Of a stretch of DNA of 64,000 nt, positions 44,962 to 52,064 are shown piece by piece. This DNA comes from Pelagovum pacificum (GTDB lineage: Bacteria; Pseudomonadota; Alphaproteobacteria; Rhodobacterales; Rhodobacteraceae). The translations under genes were made by a program, and so were the position numbers. Under the pieces are notes generated by a model. That model saw only the letters and a program-made list of their open reading frames with translations, did not search any database and was not told the DNA's origin. The first letter of the stretch is position 1, and each line of letters begins with the position of its first letter. The stretch spans positions 1,488,001 to 1,552,000 of the forward strand of contig NZ_CP065915.1 of the NCBI RefSeq assembly GCF_016134045.1, given 5' to 3'.

Positions 44962-44975
44962 CGTTACCGCTAACA
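44962..44975 (-). promoter_or_regulatory. Candidate LacI-family operator upstream of edd
   Basis: On the minus strand TGTTAGCGGTAACG, an imperfect dyad close to the TGTTAnCGnTAACA consensus of sugar-acid LacI/GntR repressors, 45 bp before the edd ATG. No LacI gene is in this window. Inferred by pattern. Confidence 0.4.
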
Positions 44976-45152
44976 AACACTCCGTTTGCCGCGATATGTA
45001 AAGGTTTCGGGGGCTTTTTCGGGGCAGCAAACCCGAAATGGCGCGGGTTTGACCACATTTTTGCCCTCCTGCCTACCGAAGCTTTCCTCAAGGGCAGGAG
45101 GAGCCCGTGTTCGTTCCGATGCGTCGGGACCTGTTTAGCAAAGGTGATGGAT

Positions 45153-45749
45153 ATGAGAACATCCCGATTGATTTCCCTGCTGGCGATCAGTGCCGCCGTC
45201 GCGGGCTGTGCCAACGTCGATACGGTGACGCGGGCCACCGGCATGCAGACGACCACGCTCGGCGCCGCCGCGCCGTTCGTGCAGCGAAACTACGACGTGG
45301 TCGACGTCCGGGTGGATATCCCGGCCTCGCTGACCGTCTCCGAGGCGAACAGTTTCTACCCCAACGCCGACATCGTCTGGCGCGGTGACCCGCTGGGCGA
45401 CCGCCGGGCGCAGATCGCCGCGATCTTCGAAAGCGCCTTCGACCGTGGCACCGCGGGCTTCGCCGGCGACCGACCGGTCGTGGTCAACATCACGGTCGAG
45501 CGATTCCATGCCCTGACCGAGCGCACGCGCTACACGGTGGGCGGCACGCACTCGATCGACTTCTACATGTCGGTGACGGATGCCGAGACCGGCGCCGTGA
45601 TCGAGCCGCCGCGCCTGATCGACGCCAGCCTCGTCGGCCTCGGCGGGCAGGCGGCCATCAATGCCGATGCGCAGGGCCAGACGCAGAAGGTGCGGATCAC
45701 CGACCACCTGACGGCCATCGCCGCGCGCGAGCTTGCGCCGACCGTCTGA
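45153..45749 (+). CDS. Lipoprotein, DUF6778-like
   Basis: 198-residue predicted lipoprotein: MRTSRLISLLAISAAVAGC ends in a lipobox Cys (residue 19). The mature part has two domains worth of alternating beta and helix, including DVVDVRVDIPASLTVSEAN and VNITVERFHALTERTRYTVG. It resembles a lipoprotein family common in Rhodobacterales (DUF6778). AAAGGTG precedes ATG 45153; two earlier in-frame starts (45144, 45147) are possible. A 9-bp inverted repeat (CCTCCTGCC/GGCAGGAGG, about 45065-45101) lies upstream and may be a terminator or leader structure. Confidence 0.7.
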   Translation: MRTSRLISLLAISAAVAGCANVDTVTRATGMQTTTLGAAAPFVQRNYDVVDVRVDIPASLTVSEANSFYPNADIVWRGDPLGDRRAQIAAIFESAFDRGTAGFAGDRPVVVNITVERFHALTERTRYTVGGTHSIDFYMSVTDAETGAVIEPPRLIDASLVGLGGQAAINADAQGQTQKVRITDHLTAIAARELAPTV

Positions 45750-45805
45750 TACCGTTCGTCTGATCCGGCTTTTCCCGGACGACCGAAGTCTTTAAGGGGG
45801 CGGCC

Positions 45806-47005
45806 ATGCTGCCGCCCTCCGACATCCCGACCGTCCGTCTCCTGCCGAAAGCCGAAGCCCGCGCAATCCGGCACGGTTTCCCGTGGGTCTATTCCAACGA
45901 GCTCGTCCTCGACCGGCGCACCAAGGCGCTGGAGCCGGGAACGCTGGCCCTCCTCGAGGATGCCGAGCGGCGGCCCATGGGGATCGTCGGGTTCAACCCG
46001 GCCTCCAAGATCGCCGCCCGGATGCTGGAGACCAATCTAGAGCTGCCGATCGACGCCGCGTGGTTCGAGGCCAAGTTCGCCCGCGCACTGGCGCACCGCT
46101 CGCTGCTCTACCCCGATCCGTTCTACCGGCTGGTCCATGCCGAATCCGACGGCCTGCCGGGCGTCGTGATCGACCGCTTCGGCGATATCGCGGTGATTCA
46201 GCCCAATGCCGCGTGGTCCGAGCGCCTGCTCGAACCGATGGTCGAGGCGCTGGTCCGGGTCACCGGTGTCACCACGGTCATCAAGAACGCCTCCGGCCGG
46301 TCGCGCGCGCTCGAAGGACTCGACGACGTGACGCAGGTTCTGCGGGGCGAAATGCCGGCGGCGCCGGTTCCGGTTCCTATGAACGGCGCGACCTACCTCG
46401 CCGACGTCGGGGGCGGGCAGAAGACGGGCCTGTTCTACGATCAGCGACCGAACCACGCCTTCGCCGCGACGCTGGCGAAGGGAGCACGTGTGCTCGACGT
46501 CTTCTCCCATGTCGGGGGCTTCTCGCTCGCCGCGCTGGCCGCCGGTGCGGAGAGCGCCGTCGCCGTCGACGGCTCGACCCCCGCGCTGGAGCTCGCGCGT
46601 GGCGGGGCGGAGGCGACCGGCGTGTCTGACCGGTTGACGCTGCGCTCGGGCGATGCGTTCGACCAGCTCGCCGCGTTGCAGGGCGAGGGCGCCCAGTTCG
46701 AAGTCGTGGTCTGCGACCCGCCCGCCTTCGCGCCGAACCGGCAGTCGCTCGAAGCGGGCCTTCGTGCGTATGAGCGGATTGCCCGGCTCGCCGCGCCGCT
46801 GGTCGCGCCGGACGGCTACCTCGTGCTCTGTTCCTGCTCCCATGCCGCCGACCTGTCGCGGTTCCGCGCGGCCTCGGCCCGGGGGATCGGCAAAGGCGGC
46901 CGCCGGGGGCAGCTGATCCATACGGGCTTCGCCGGGCCGGACCATCCGCAATTGCCGCAGCTTGCCGAAAGCGGCTACCTCAAGGCGCTGTTCTTCCGGC
47001 TATGA
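45806..47005 (+). CDS. Class I SAM-dependent rRNA methyltransferase (RlmI/YccW type)
   Basis: 399-residue methyltransferase. The N-terminal PUA-type RNA-binding domain (VRLLPKAEARAIRHGFPWVY) is followed by a linker and a Rossmann methyltransferase: SAM motif I VLDVFSHVGGFSLAALAAGA, catalytic VCDPPAF, and the final CSCSHAAD block. The E. coli relative RlmI methylates C1962 of 23S rRNA. ATGA overlap with the PIN-domain gene downstream shows coupling. Confidence 0.88.
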   Translation: MLPPSDIPTVRLLPKAEARAIRHGFPWVYSNELVLDRRTKALEPGTLALLEDAERRPMGIVGFNPASKIAARMLETNLELPIDAAWFEAKFARALAHRSLLYPDPFYRLVHAESDGLPGVVIDRFGDIAVIQPNAAWSERLLEPMVEALVRVTGVTTVIKNASGRSRALEGLDDVTQVLRGEMPAAPVPVPMNGATYLADVGGGQKTGLFYDQRPNHAFAATLAKGARVLDVFSHVGGFSLAALAAGAESAVAVDGSTPALELARGGAEATGVSDRLTLRSGDAFDQLAALQGEGAQFEVVVCDPPAFAPNRQSLEAGLRAYERIARLAAPLVAPDGYLVLCSCSHAADLSRFRAASARGIGKGGRRGQLIHTGFAGPDHPQLPQLAESGYLKALFFRL

Positions 47006-47565
47006 GCGGTCCCCGCCTGCTGGTCGACGCTTGCGTGCTCTACCCGACGGTGATGCGGGAAGTGGTGCTCGGCGTCGCTGCGGAAGGGCTGTTCGACCCT
47101 CGCTGGAGCACCCGGCTGCTGGAAGAATGGGCCCGCGCCGCCCGCAAGCTCGGCCCGGCCGGGGAAGAGCAGGCCCGCGCCGAAGTCGCGCAGGTGCGCG
47201 CGCGCTTTCCGGCAGCGGAGATCGCGGTGCCCGACGGGCTGGAGCGCCGGCTCTGGCTGCCCGACCCGGACGACATCCACGTCCTTGCGACGGCAATCGG
47301 CGGCTCCTGCGACGGCATCATGACGGTCAACGCCAAGGATTTCCCGCGCGGCCTGCTGGCCGAGGAGGGGCTGGAGCGGGTCGATCCCGACGGCTTCCTG
47401 ATGACCTGCTTCGCCGAGGCGCCCGACCGGGTGGCGCGGGTCGGCGCCGCCGTGCTGGACGAGGCGCGGCGGCTCTCGGGCGAGGCGTGGGAGATGCGCG
47501 GCCTGATGCGCAAGGCGCGGCTGCCACGGCTCGGCAAGGCGCTCGCAGGGGCCGGGACGACCTGA
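47002..47565 (+). CDS. PIN domain-containing protein
   Basis: 187-residue PIN-fold protein. The N-terminal strand with the first acidic residue is RLLVDACVLYP; WLPDPDDIHVLATAIG (acidic pair) and MTVNAKDFP complete the usual metal site. PIN proteins are Mg-dependent ribonucleases. Unlike VapC toxins it is longer and has no antitoxin upstream; instead it is coupled (ATGA) to the rRNA methyltransferase gene. It belongs to a free-standing PIN family common in Rhodobacterales; target unknown. Confidence 0.8.
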   Translation: MSGPRLLVDACVLYPTVMREVVLGVAAEGLFDPRWSTRLLEEWARAARKLGPAGEEQARAEVAQVRARFPAAEIAVPDGLERRLWLPDPDDIHVLATAIGGSCDGIMTVNAKDFPRGLLAEEGLERVDPDGFLMTCFAEAPDRVARVGAAVLDEARRLSGEAWEMRGLMRKARLPRLGKALAGAGTT

Positions 47566-47642
47566 CGCTTTGGTGACATCGGCCCGGAATCGGGCCCGCT
47601 GCCCTTGCCCCCAAGGCAGTTTTCGGGCACGGACAGGCGCCG

Positions 47643-48194
47643 TTGGCTCACCTTATTATGCCCGCCGCATTTCATTCGCCGGACTTGCCGGCCCGAACCC
47701 GCGTTCTGGACGCTCCGCTTGTGCTGACCTCCATCTGGACCGACTACATCGCACCGATGCTGCGACGGCCGCCCCGTTTCCAGGTGGCCGCGCTCTGCCA
47801 TCGCGCGGGCGATGCCGGGCCGGAAGTCCTGATGATCACCTCGCGCGAGACCAAGCGCTGGATCCTGCCCAAGGGCTGGCCGAAGAAGGGTTACGACGCC
47901 GCCGGCGCCGCGCTCGAGGAAGCGTGGGAAGAGGCGGGCGTCAAGTCGCGCCCGGCCACGCCGCGCCGGATTGGCGACTACCGTTACACCAAGCGCCTGA
48001 CCGGCGGCGTTCCGGTCGAGACGCAGGTCGCGGTCTTTGCCATCGAGGTCGACAAGCTCTATGAGCAGTTTCCGGAAGTATCCGAGCGTGAACGTCGCTG
48101 GTACGACCATGCCGAAGCGGCGGACCTGGTGGACGAGGACGGCCTCCGGGACCTGCTGCGCGATCTGCCCGCGCTGATCGGGACGAGCCACTGA
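47643..48194 (+). CDS. Nudix hydrolase
   Basis: 183-residue protein from a TTG at 47643; a GTG at 47721 (VLTSIWTDYIAPML) would give 157 residues and is at least as likely. The Nudix core reads LPKGWPKKGYDAAGAAL, then EEAWEEAGV. The catalytic EEAWEEAG is intact, but two canonical positions differ (Tyr for the first Glu, Glu for the Arg), a pattern shared with the diphosphoinositol/diadenosine polyphosphate branch seen in these bacteria. Substrate unknown. Confidence 0.82.
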   Translation: MAHLIMPAAFHSPDLPARTRVLDAPLVLTSIWTDYIAPMLRRPPRFQVAALCHRAGDAGPEVLMITSRETKRWILPKGWPKKGYDAAGAALEEAWEEAGVKSRPATPRRIGDYRYTKRLTGGVPVETQVAVFAIEVDKLYEQFPEVSERERRWYDHAEAADLVDEDGLRDLLRDLPALIGTSH

Positions 48195-48219
48195 GCGGCC
48201 GCCCGGCCGGGGAGAGACC

Positions 48220-49698
48220 TTGAGCGAGCAGGACCAGTCCCAGCAATGGAAGACGCTTGACCACGACCTCAACCGGCTGAGCCGGGTCGAGGCGGCGGCC
48301 ATGTATTCGACCCGGCCCCTGGTCGGCGTCGGCGTCTCGCTCGCCTTCCTGACGCTTGCCGGGATCGCCGCCGCGTTGTTGACCGGCGCGTCGCCGGGCG
48401 CACTCGCCGTGATCGTCGCGGCGGTGTTCGGCGCCTACATGGCGCTCAACATCGGGGCCAACGACGTTGCCAACAACATGGGCCCTGCCGTCGGGGCCAA
48501 GGCCGTCTCGATGGCCGGCGCAATCGCCATCGCGGCGGTCTGCGAAAGCGCGGGCGCGCTGATCGCGGGGGGCGAGGTCGTCTCCACCATCTCAAAGGGA
48601 ATCATCGCCCCCGAGAGCCTCGCCACCGGGCAGGTGTTCATCTGGGCGATGCTGGCCGCGCTGCTCTCCGCCGCCGTCTGGGTCAATATCGCGACATGGA
48701 TCGGTGCGCCGGTCTCGACCACCCAGTCCGTCGTCGGCGGCGTGATGGGGGCAGGGATCGCGGCCGCCGGCCTCTCGGCGGTCAGCTGGTCGACCATGGG
48801 CTCGATCGCGGCAAGCTGGGTGATCTCGCCGCTGCTCGGCGGGGTGCTTGCCGCGCTGATGCTGGCCTTCATCACCGCGCGCATCACGTCGGTCGAGGAC
48901 AAGCTGACGGCCGCGCGCCGGTGGGTGCCGGTGCTGATCGGCCTGATGGCGGCGGCCTTCGGTATGTATCTCGCCATGAAGGGCTTCAGCCACGTCGCAG
49001 AGATCGGCGCGGGCACGGCGATCCTGATCGGCCTCGCTTCCGGCCTGCTGTTCTGGGCCCTGTCGATGCCCCACGTCCGCCGCCTGTCGGAGGGGATGGA
49101 AAACCGCAATCGCTCGATCAAGCAGCTCTTCCGGTTGCCGCTCGTCATCTCCGCCGGCCTGCTCTCCTTCGCCCACGGTGCCAACGACGTGGCGAACGCG
49201 GTCGGCCCGCTTGCGGCGGTGGTCTATGCGCAGCAGACGGCCTCGGTCTCTTCCGAGGTGGCGATCCCGATCTGGGTGATCCTGATCGGCGCACTCGGCA
49301 TCTCGGTCGGGCTGATCCTGTTCGGCCCGCGCCTGATCGGCATGGTCGGCAGCCAGATCACCCGTCTGAACCCGATGCGCGCCTATTGCGTCGCGCTCTC
49401 GGCGGCGGTGACGGTGATTGCCGCCTCGTGGCTTGGCCTGCCGGTCAGCTCGACCCACATCGCGGTCGGCGGCGTTTTCGGCGTCGGTTTCTACCGCGAA
49501 TGGCAGGAAGAGCGCCGTGCCCGGCGCCTCCACCGCACGAAACTCGGCCCCCGGATGGCGCGGGAAGAACGCAAGCGCCGCAAGCTCGTCCGCCGCTCGC
49601 ACTTCATGACCATCGTCGCCGCGTGGCTCGTGACCGTGCCCGCCGCCGCGCTGCTCTCCGCGCTCTGCTTCTTCCTGCTGTCGGCCATCTCCGGCTGA
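48220..49698 (+). CDS. Inorganic phosphate transporter, PiT family
   Basis: 492-residue inner-membrane phosphate:cation symporter. The two diagnostic repeats are present, GANDVANNMGPAVGAKA (about residue 78) and GANDVANAVGPLAAV (about 320), in inverted membrane halves separated by a cytoplasmic loop. About eleven hydrophobic segments are seen. The start is a TTG (MSEQDQSQQW) seven bases after GGGGAGAG. It stands 25 bp after the Nudix gene. No Pho box was recognised. Confidence 0.93.
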   Translation: MSEQDQSQQWKTLDHDLNRLSRVEAAAMYSTRPLVGVGVSLAFLTLAGIAAALLTGASPGALAVIVAAVFGAYMALNIGANDVANNMGPAVGAKAVSMAGAIAIAAVCESAGALIAGGEVVSTISKGIIAPESLATGQVFIWAMLAALLSAAVWVNIATWIGAPVSTTQSVVGGVMGAGIAAAGLSAVSWSTMGSIAASWVISPLLGGVLAALMLAFITARITSVEDKLTAARRWVPVLIGLMAAAFGMYLAMKGFSHVAEIGAGTAILIGLASGLLFWALSMPHVRRLSEGMENRNRSIKQLFRLPLVISAGLLSFAHGANDVANAVGPLAAVVYAQQTASVSSEVAIPIWVILIGALGISVGLILFGPRLIGMVGSQITRLNPMRAYCVALSAAVTVIAASWLGLPVSSTHIAVGGVFGVGFYREWQEERRARRLHRTKLGPRMAREERKRRKLVRRSHFMTIVAAWLVTVPAAALLSALCFFLLSAISG

Positions 49699-49771
49699 CC
49701 TTCCGCGAAGTCGCGACGGAACCGCCCCCTGATCCTCCGGGTTTTCCCGGCAAGGAAGAAAGGAGGCGCTG

Positions 49772-50005
49772 ATGGCCGAAAGACATCGCTCCCAGGACCA
49801 CGAACGCGAAACCGACGACTTCATCGAGGACGACCTCGGCACGCCGGGCCAGCAGGGCCGCGCGCAGGGCAATCTCGAGCGTCAGGTCGGCACGCGGGAC
49901 GAAGAGAAACAAGCCGAGAAAGGTGCGGGCAAGACCCGCGTCACCAAGTCCGACGAAGCGGGCGAGGGCGATCTCGGCGGACACCACGGCACCGGAAAGG
50001 ACTGA
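49772..50005 (+). CDS. Small hydrophilic hypothetical protein
   Basis: 77-residue, highly charged, Gly/Glu/Lys/Asp-rich protein without hydrophobic core (for example DEEKQAEKGAGKTRVTKSDE), so probably disordered; stress-related hydrophilin-like proteins look like this. AGGAGG stands six bases before the ATG. The next gene starts 5 bp after its stop, so both are in one unit. Confidence 0.65.
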   Translation: MAERHRSQDHERETDDFIEDDLGTPGQQGRAQGNLERQVGTRDEEKQAEKGAGKTRVTKSDEAGEGDLGGHHGTGKD

Positions 50006-50010
50006 ACCAG

Positions 50011-50466
50011 ATGAGCGCGCACTTGGACAACGGAACCTGGGTCATGATCGCCGACGGCGAGAAGGCCCTCTTCCTCGAGAACCTCACCGACGCCGAGAAC
50101 CCGAATCTCGAAGTCGTCCGCAAGAAGGAGCAGGAGAACCCCTCCGACCGCGAGCAGGGCGCCAACCGCCCCGGTCGTCGCAGTGACAACGGCACCGGCC
50201 AGCGCTCCGCGATGGATGACACGGACTGGCACGAGCTGGCCAAGGAGCGCTTCGCCGACGACCTCGCCGACCTGCTCTACACGATGGCGCACAAGCACCG
50301 GTTCGAGAAGATCGTGCTGGTCGCCGCGCCGAACGTACTGGGCGAGATCCGGGGCAAGCTTCACAAGGAAGTCGAGTCCCGCGTCGTCGCCGAGATTCCG
50401 AAGACGCTGACGAACCATCCGATCGACGAGGTCGAGAAGATCCTGACGTCCGAACTCGCGGACTGA
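50011..50466 (+). CDS. Host attachment protein family (baeRF-like)
   Basis: 151-residue protein of the family named after an Agrobacterium protein needed for attachment to host cells (AtsE). It has the release-factor eRF1-like fold pattern: WVMIADGEKALFLENL at the start, a basic disordered middle, and FADDLADLLYTMAHKHRF with KIVLVAAPNVLGEIRGKLH at the end. The family may act on ribosomes or stress rather than adhesion. It is coupled to the small hydrophilic protein upstream and followed by a GC-rich hairpin. Confidence 0.85.
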   Translation: MSAHLDNGTWVMIADGEKALFLENLTDAENPNLEVVRKKEQENPSDREQGANRPGRRSDNGTGQRSAMDDTDWHELAKERFADDLADLLYTMAHKHRFEKIVLVAAPNVLGEIRGKLHKEVESRVVAEIPKTLTNHPIDEVEKILTSELAD

Positions 50467-50474
50467 TCAATACC

Positions 50475-50502
50475 AAGCGCGGCCGCATCGCGGGCCGCGC
50501 TT
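50475..50502 (+). terminator. GC-rich hairpin after host-attachment gene
   Basis: A perfect 10-bp stem (AAGCGCGGCC, 8-base loop, complement ending in CTT) nine bases after the stop codon. The downstream T run is weak, so termination may be partial. Confidence 0.6.
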
Positions 50503-50536
50503 GTCCCGCCCGCCGCGACGTGATTATTGCGGCGGC

Positions 50537-51439
50537 ATGACCGACGCGCATCGCGGCGTACTCTCGATGGTTGCGGCCTGCACCATCTGGGGGCTGTCGC
50601 CGCTCTATTATCACAACCTGGACCATGTCCCCGCGGCCGAAGTGCTGGCGCACCGGACACTGTGGTCGCTCGCCTTCTTCGCGATGGTCCTGTTCGTGCA
50701 GGGCCGCATCCGTGAGTTGCCGCGCTCCGTAGCCCGTCCAAGGCAGGCGGGCAGGATCCTCGCCGCCGGGCTCTGCATCGGCTGCAACTGGTTCGGCTTC
50801 ATCTACGCCATCCACAACGGATACGCGCTCGAAGCATCGCTCGGCTATTACATCTTTCCGCTGCTCGCGGTGCTTCTGGGCCGGTTCCTGTTCGCCGAGT
50901 GGCTGTCGACCCTGCAGTGGTTCGCCGTCGCCTTGGCCGGCGTGGCGGTGGTCACCCTGACCATCGGCCTCGGCGTGCCGCCATGGATCGCGCTGATGCT
51001 GGCGTCGACCTTCGCGGGCTACGGCATCTTCAAAAAGCGTCTGGACCTGCCGCCCGTCGTCTCCGTCACGGCGGAGGTCATGCTGCTGTCGCCGATCGCG
51101 ATCACGTTCCTCGCGCTGCAGGGTCACGTCTGGACGGCGGGGACGTTCATCCTGCTTGCCCTGTCGGGTCCGATCACCGCCGCGCCGCTGATCCTGTTCA
51201 GCTACGCGTCGCGCCGGGTGCGGCTCTCGACCGTCGGCATCGTGCAATACCTCAACCCGACGCTGCAGTTCCTCTGCGCGGTCATGGTCTTTGCCGAACC
51301 TTTCACGCCCTGGCACCAGATCGCCTTCGCGATGATCTGGACCGCGCTCGCGCTCTACTCGGTCAGTGCCTTCGGTCAGGAAAGGGCGCTGCGCAGGGCC
51401 TCTTCCAGCGCCGCGCTGTCGGGCACCGCGCGGATGTAA
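50537..51439 (+). CDS. rarD: EamA family transporter RarD
   Basis: 300-residue ten-helix drug/metabolite transporter of the RarD group. Family marks: GVLSMVAACTIWGLSPLYYH in helix 1, GCNWFGFIYAIHNGYALEAS, and SYASRRVRLSTVGIVQYLNP near the end. ATG 50537 (MTDAHRGVLSM) is preferred to a start 12 codons upstream. Physiological substrate unknown; RarD proteins were first linked to chloramphenicol sensitivity. Its last 64 bp overlap the 3' end of the convergent LOG gene. Confidence 0.9.
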   Translation: MTDAHRGVLSMVAACTIWGLSPLYYHNLDHVPAAEVLAHRTLWSLAFFAMVLFVQGRIRELPRSVARPRQAGRILAAGLCIGCNWFGFIYAIHNGYALEASLGYYIFPLLAVLLGRFLFAEWLSTLQWFAVALAGVAVVTLTIGLGVPPWIALMLASTFAGYGIFKKRLDLPPVVSVTAEVMLLSPIAITFLALQGHVWTAGTFILLALSGPITAAPLILFSYASRRVRLSTVGIVQYLNPTLQFLCAVMVFAEPFTPWHQIAFAMIWTALALYSVSAFGQERALRRASSSAALSGTARM

Positions 51440-51933
51440 TCGCGCAGGCTTTCGCCGGCGAACCCCTCGGCGATGACGTGGTCGATCAGTGTAAGGACCG
51501 GATCCCAGTAGCCTTCGACGTTCAGAAGCAGGATCGGCTTGTCATGCAGGCCAAGCTGGCGCCATGTGATGACCTCGAACAGCTCGTCGAGCGATCCGGC
51601 CCCGCCGGGCAGAACCACGATCGCGTGCGCGTTCATGAACATCACCTTCTTCCGCTCGTGCATCGTCTCGGTGATGATGAACCGGTCGAGGTCGCGCTTG
51701 CCGACCTCGAGCTCGAGCAGGTGCGTCGGGATCACGCCAAGTGTCTCGCCGCCGCTTGCCTTCGCCGCACGGGCCACTTCGCCCATCAGCCCGACGTCGC
51801 CGGCGCCGTAGACAAGGCGCCAGCCGTTGCGCGCCAGCAGCCGCCCGGTCTCCGCCGCTTCGGTCACGTAGGAGGACCGGACGCCGGGGCGGGACCCGCA
51901 ATAGACGCAGACGGCAGAGGTATTGGCTGACAT
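51376..51933 (-). CDS. LOG family nucleotide phosphoribohydrolase (TIGR00730)
   Basis: 185-residue Rossmann-fold enzyme of the Lonely Guy family, which releases the base from (cytokinin) nucleoside 5'-monophosphates. The signature VLPGGAGSLDELFEVITW (PGGxGTxxE with Ser for Thr) and the preceding MHERKKVMFMNAHA are clear; SAVCVYCGSRPG is the usual start. ATG 51933 was chosen. In bacteria it may act on AMP or modified nucleotides rather than hormones. It ends inside the rarD coding region on the other strand. Confidence 0.92.
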   Translation of the reverse strand: MSANTSAVCVYCGSRPGVRSSYVTEAAETGRLLARNGWRLVYGAGDVGLMGEVARAAKASGGETLGVIPTHLLELEVGKRDLDRFIITETMHERKKVMFMNAHAIVVLPGGAGSLDELFEVITWRQLGLHDKPILLLNVEGYWDPVLTLIDHVIAEGFAGESLRDYIRAVPDSAALEEALRSALS

Positions 51934-52064
51934 GGGCTGACCTTTCGGGACGGGGAGGGTGGCCCGAAGGCCTGCTTTTGACCGGTGATAGCGCCGCTGG
52001 TATTGTCCCTCAACCGCCTCGGGGCTATGGCGGAGCGAACAATTCAACGAAGGGCGACGCTGCC

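Noticed and set aside
47002..47565. VapC toxin
   Set aside because: The PIN protein is longer than VapC, lacks an antitoxin gene and is coupled to an rRNA methyltransferase gene.
50011..50466. Prophage or host-interaction island suggested by the host attachment family name
   Set aside because: The neighbours are housekeeping genes and the family is widespread in free-living bacteria; no phage genes are present.
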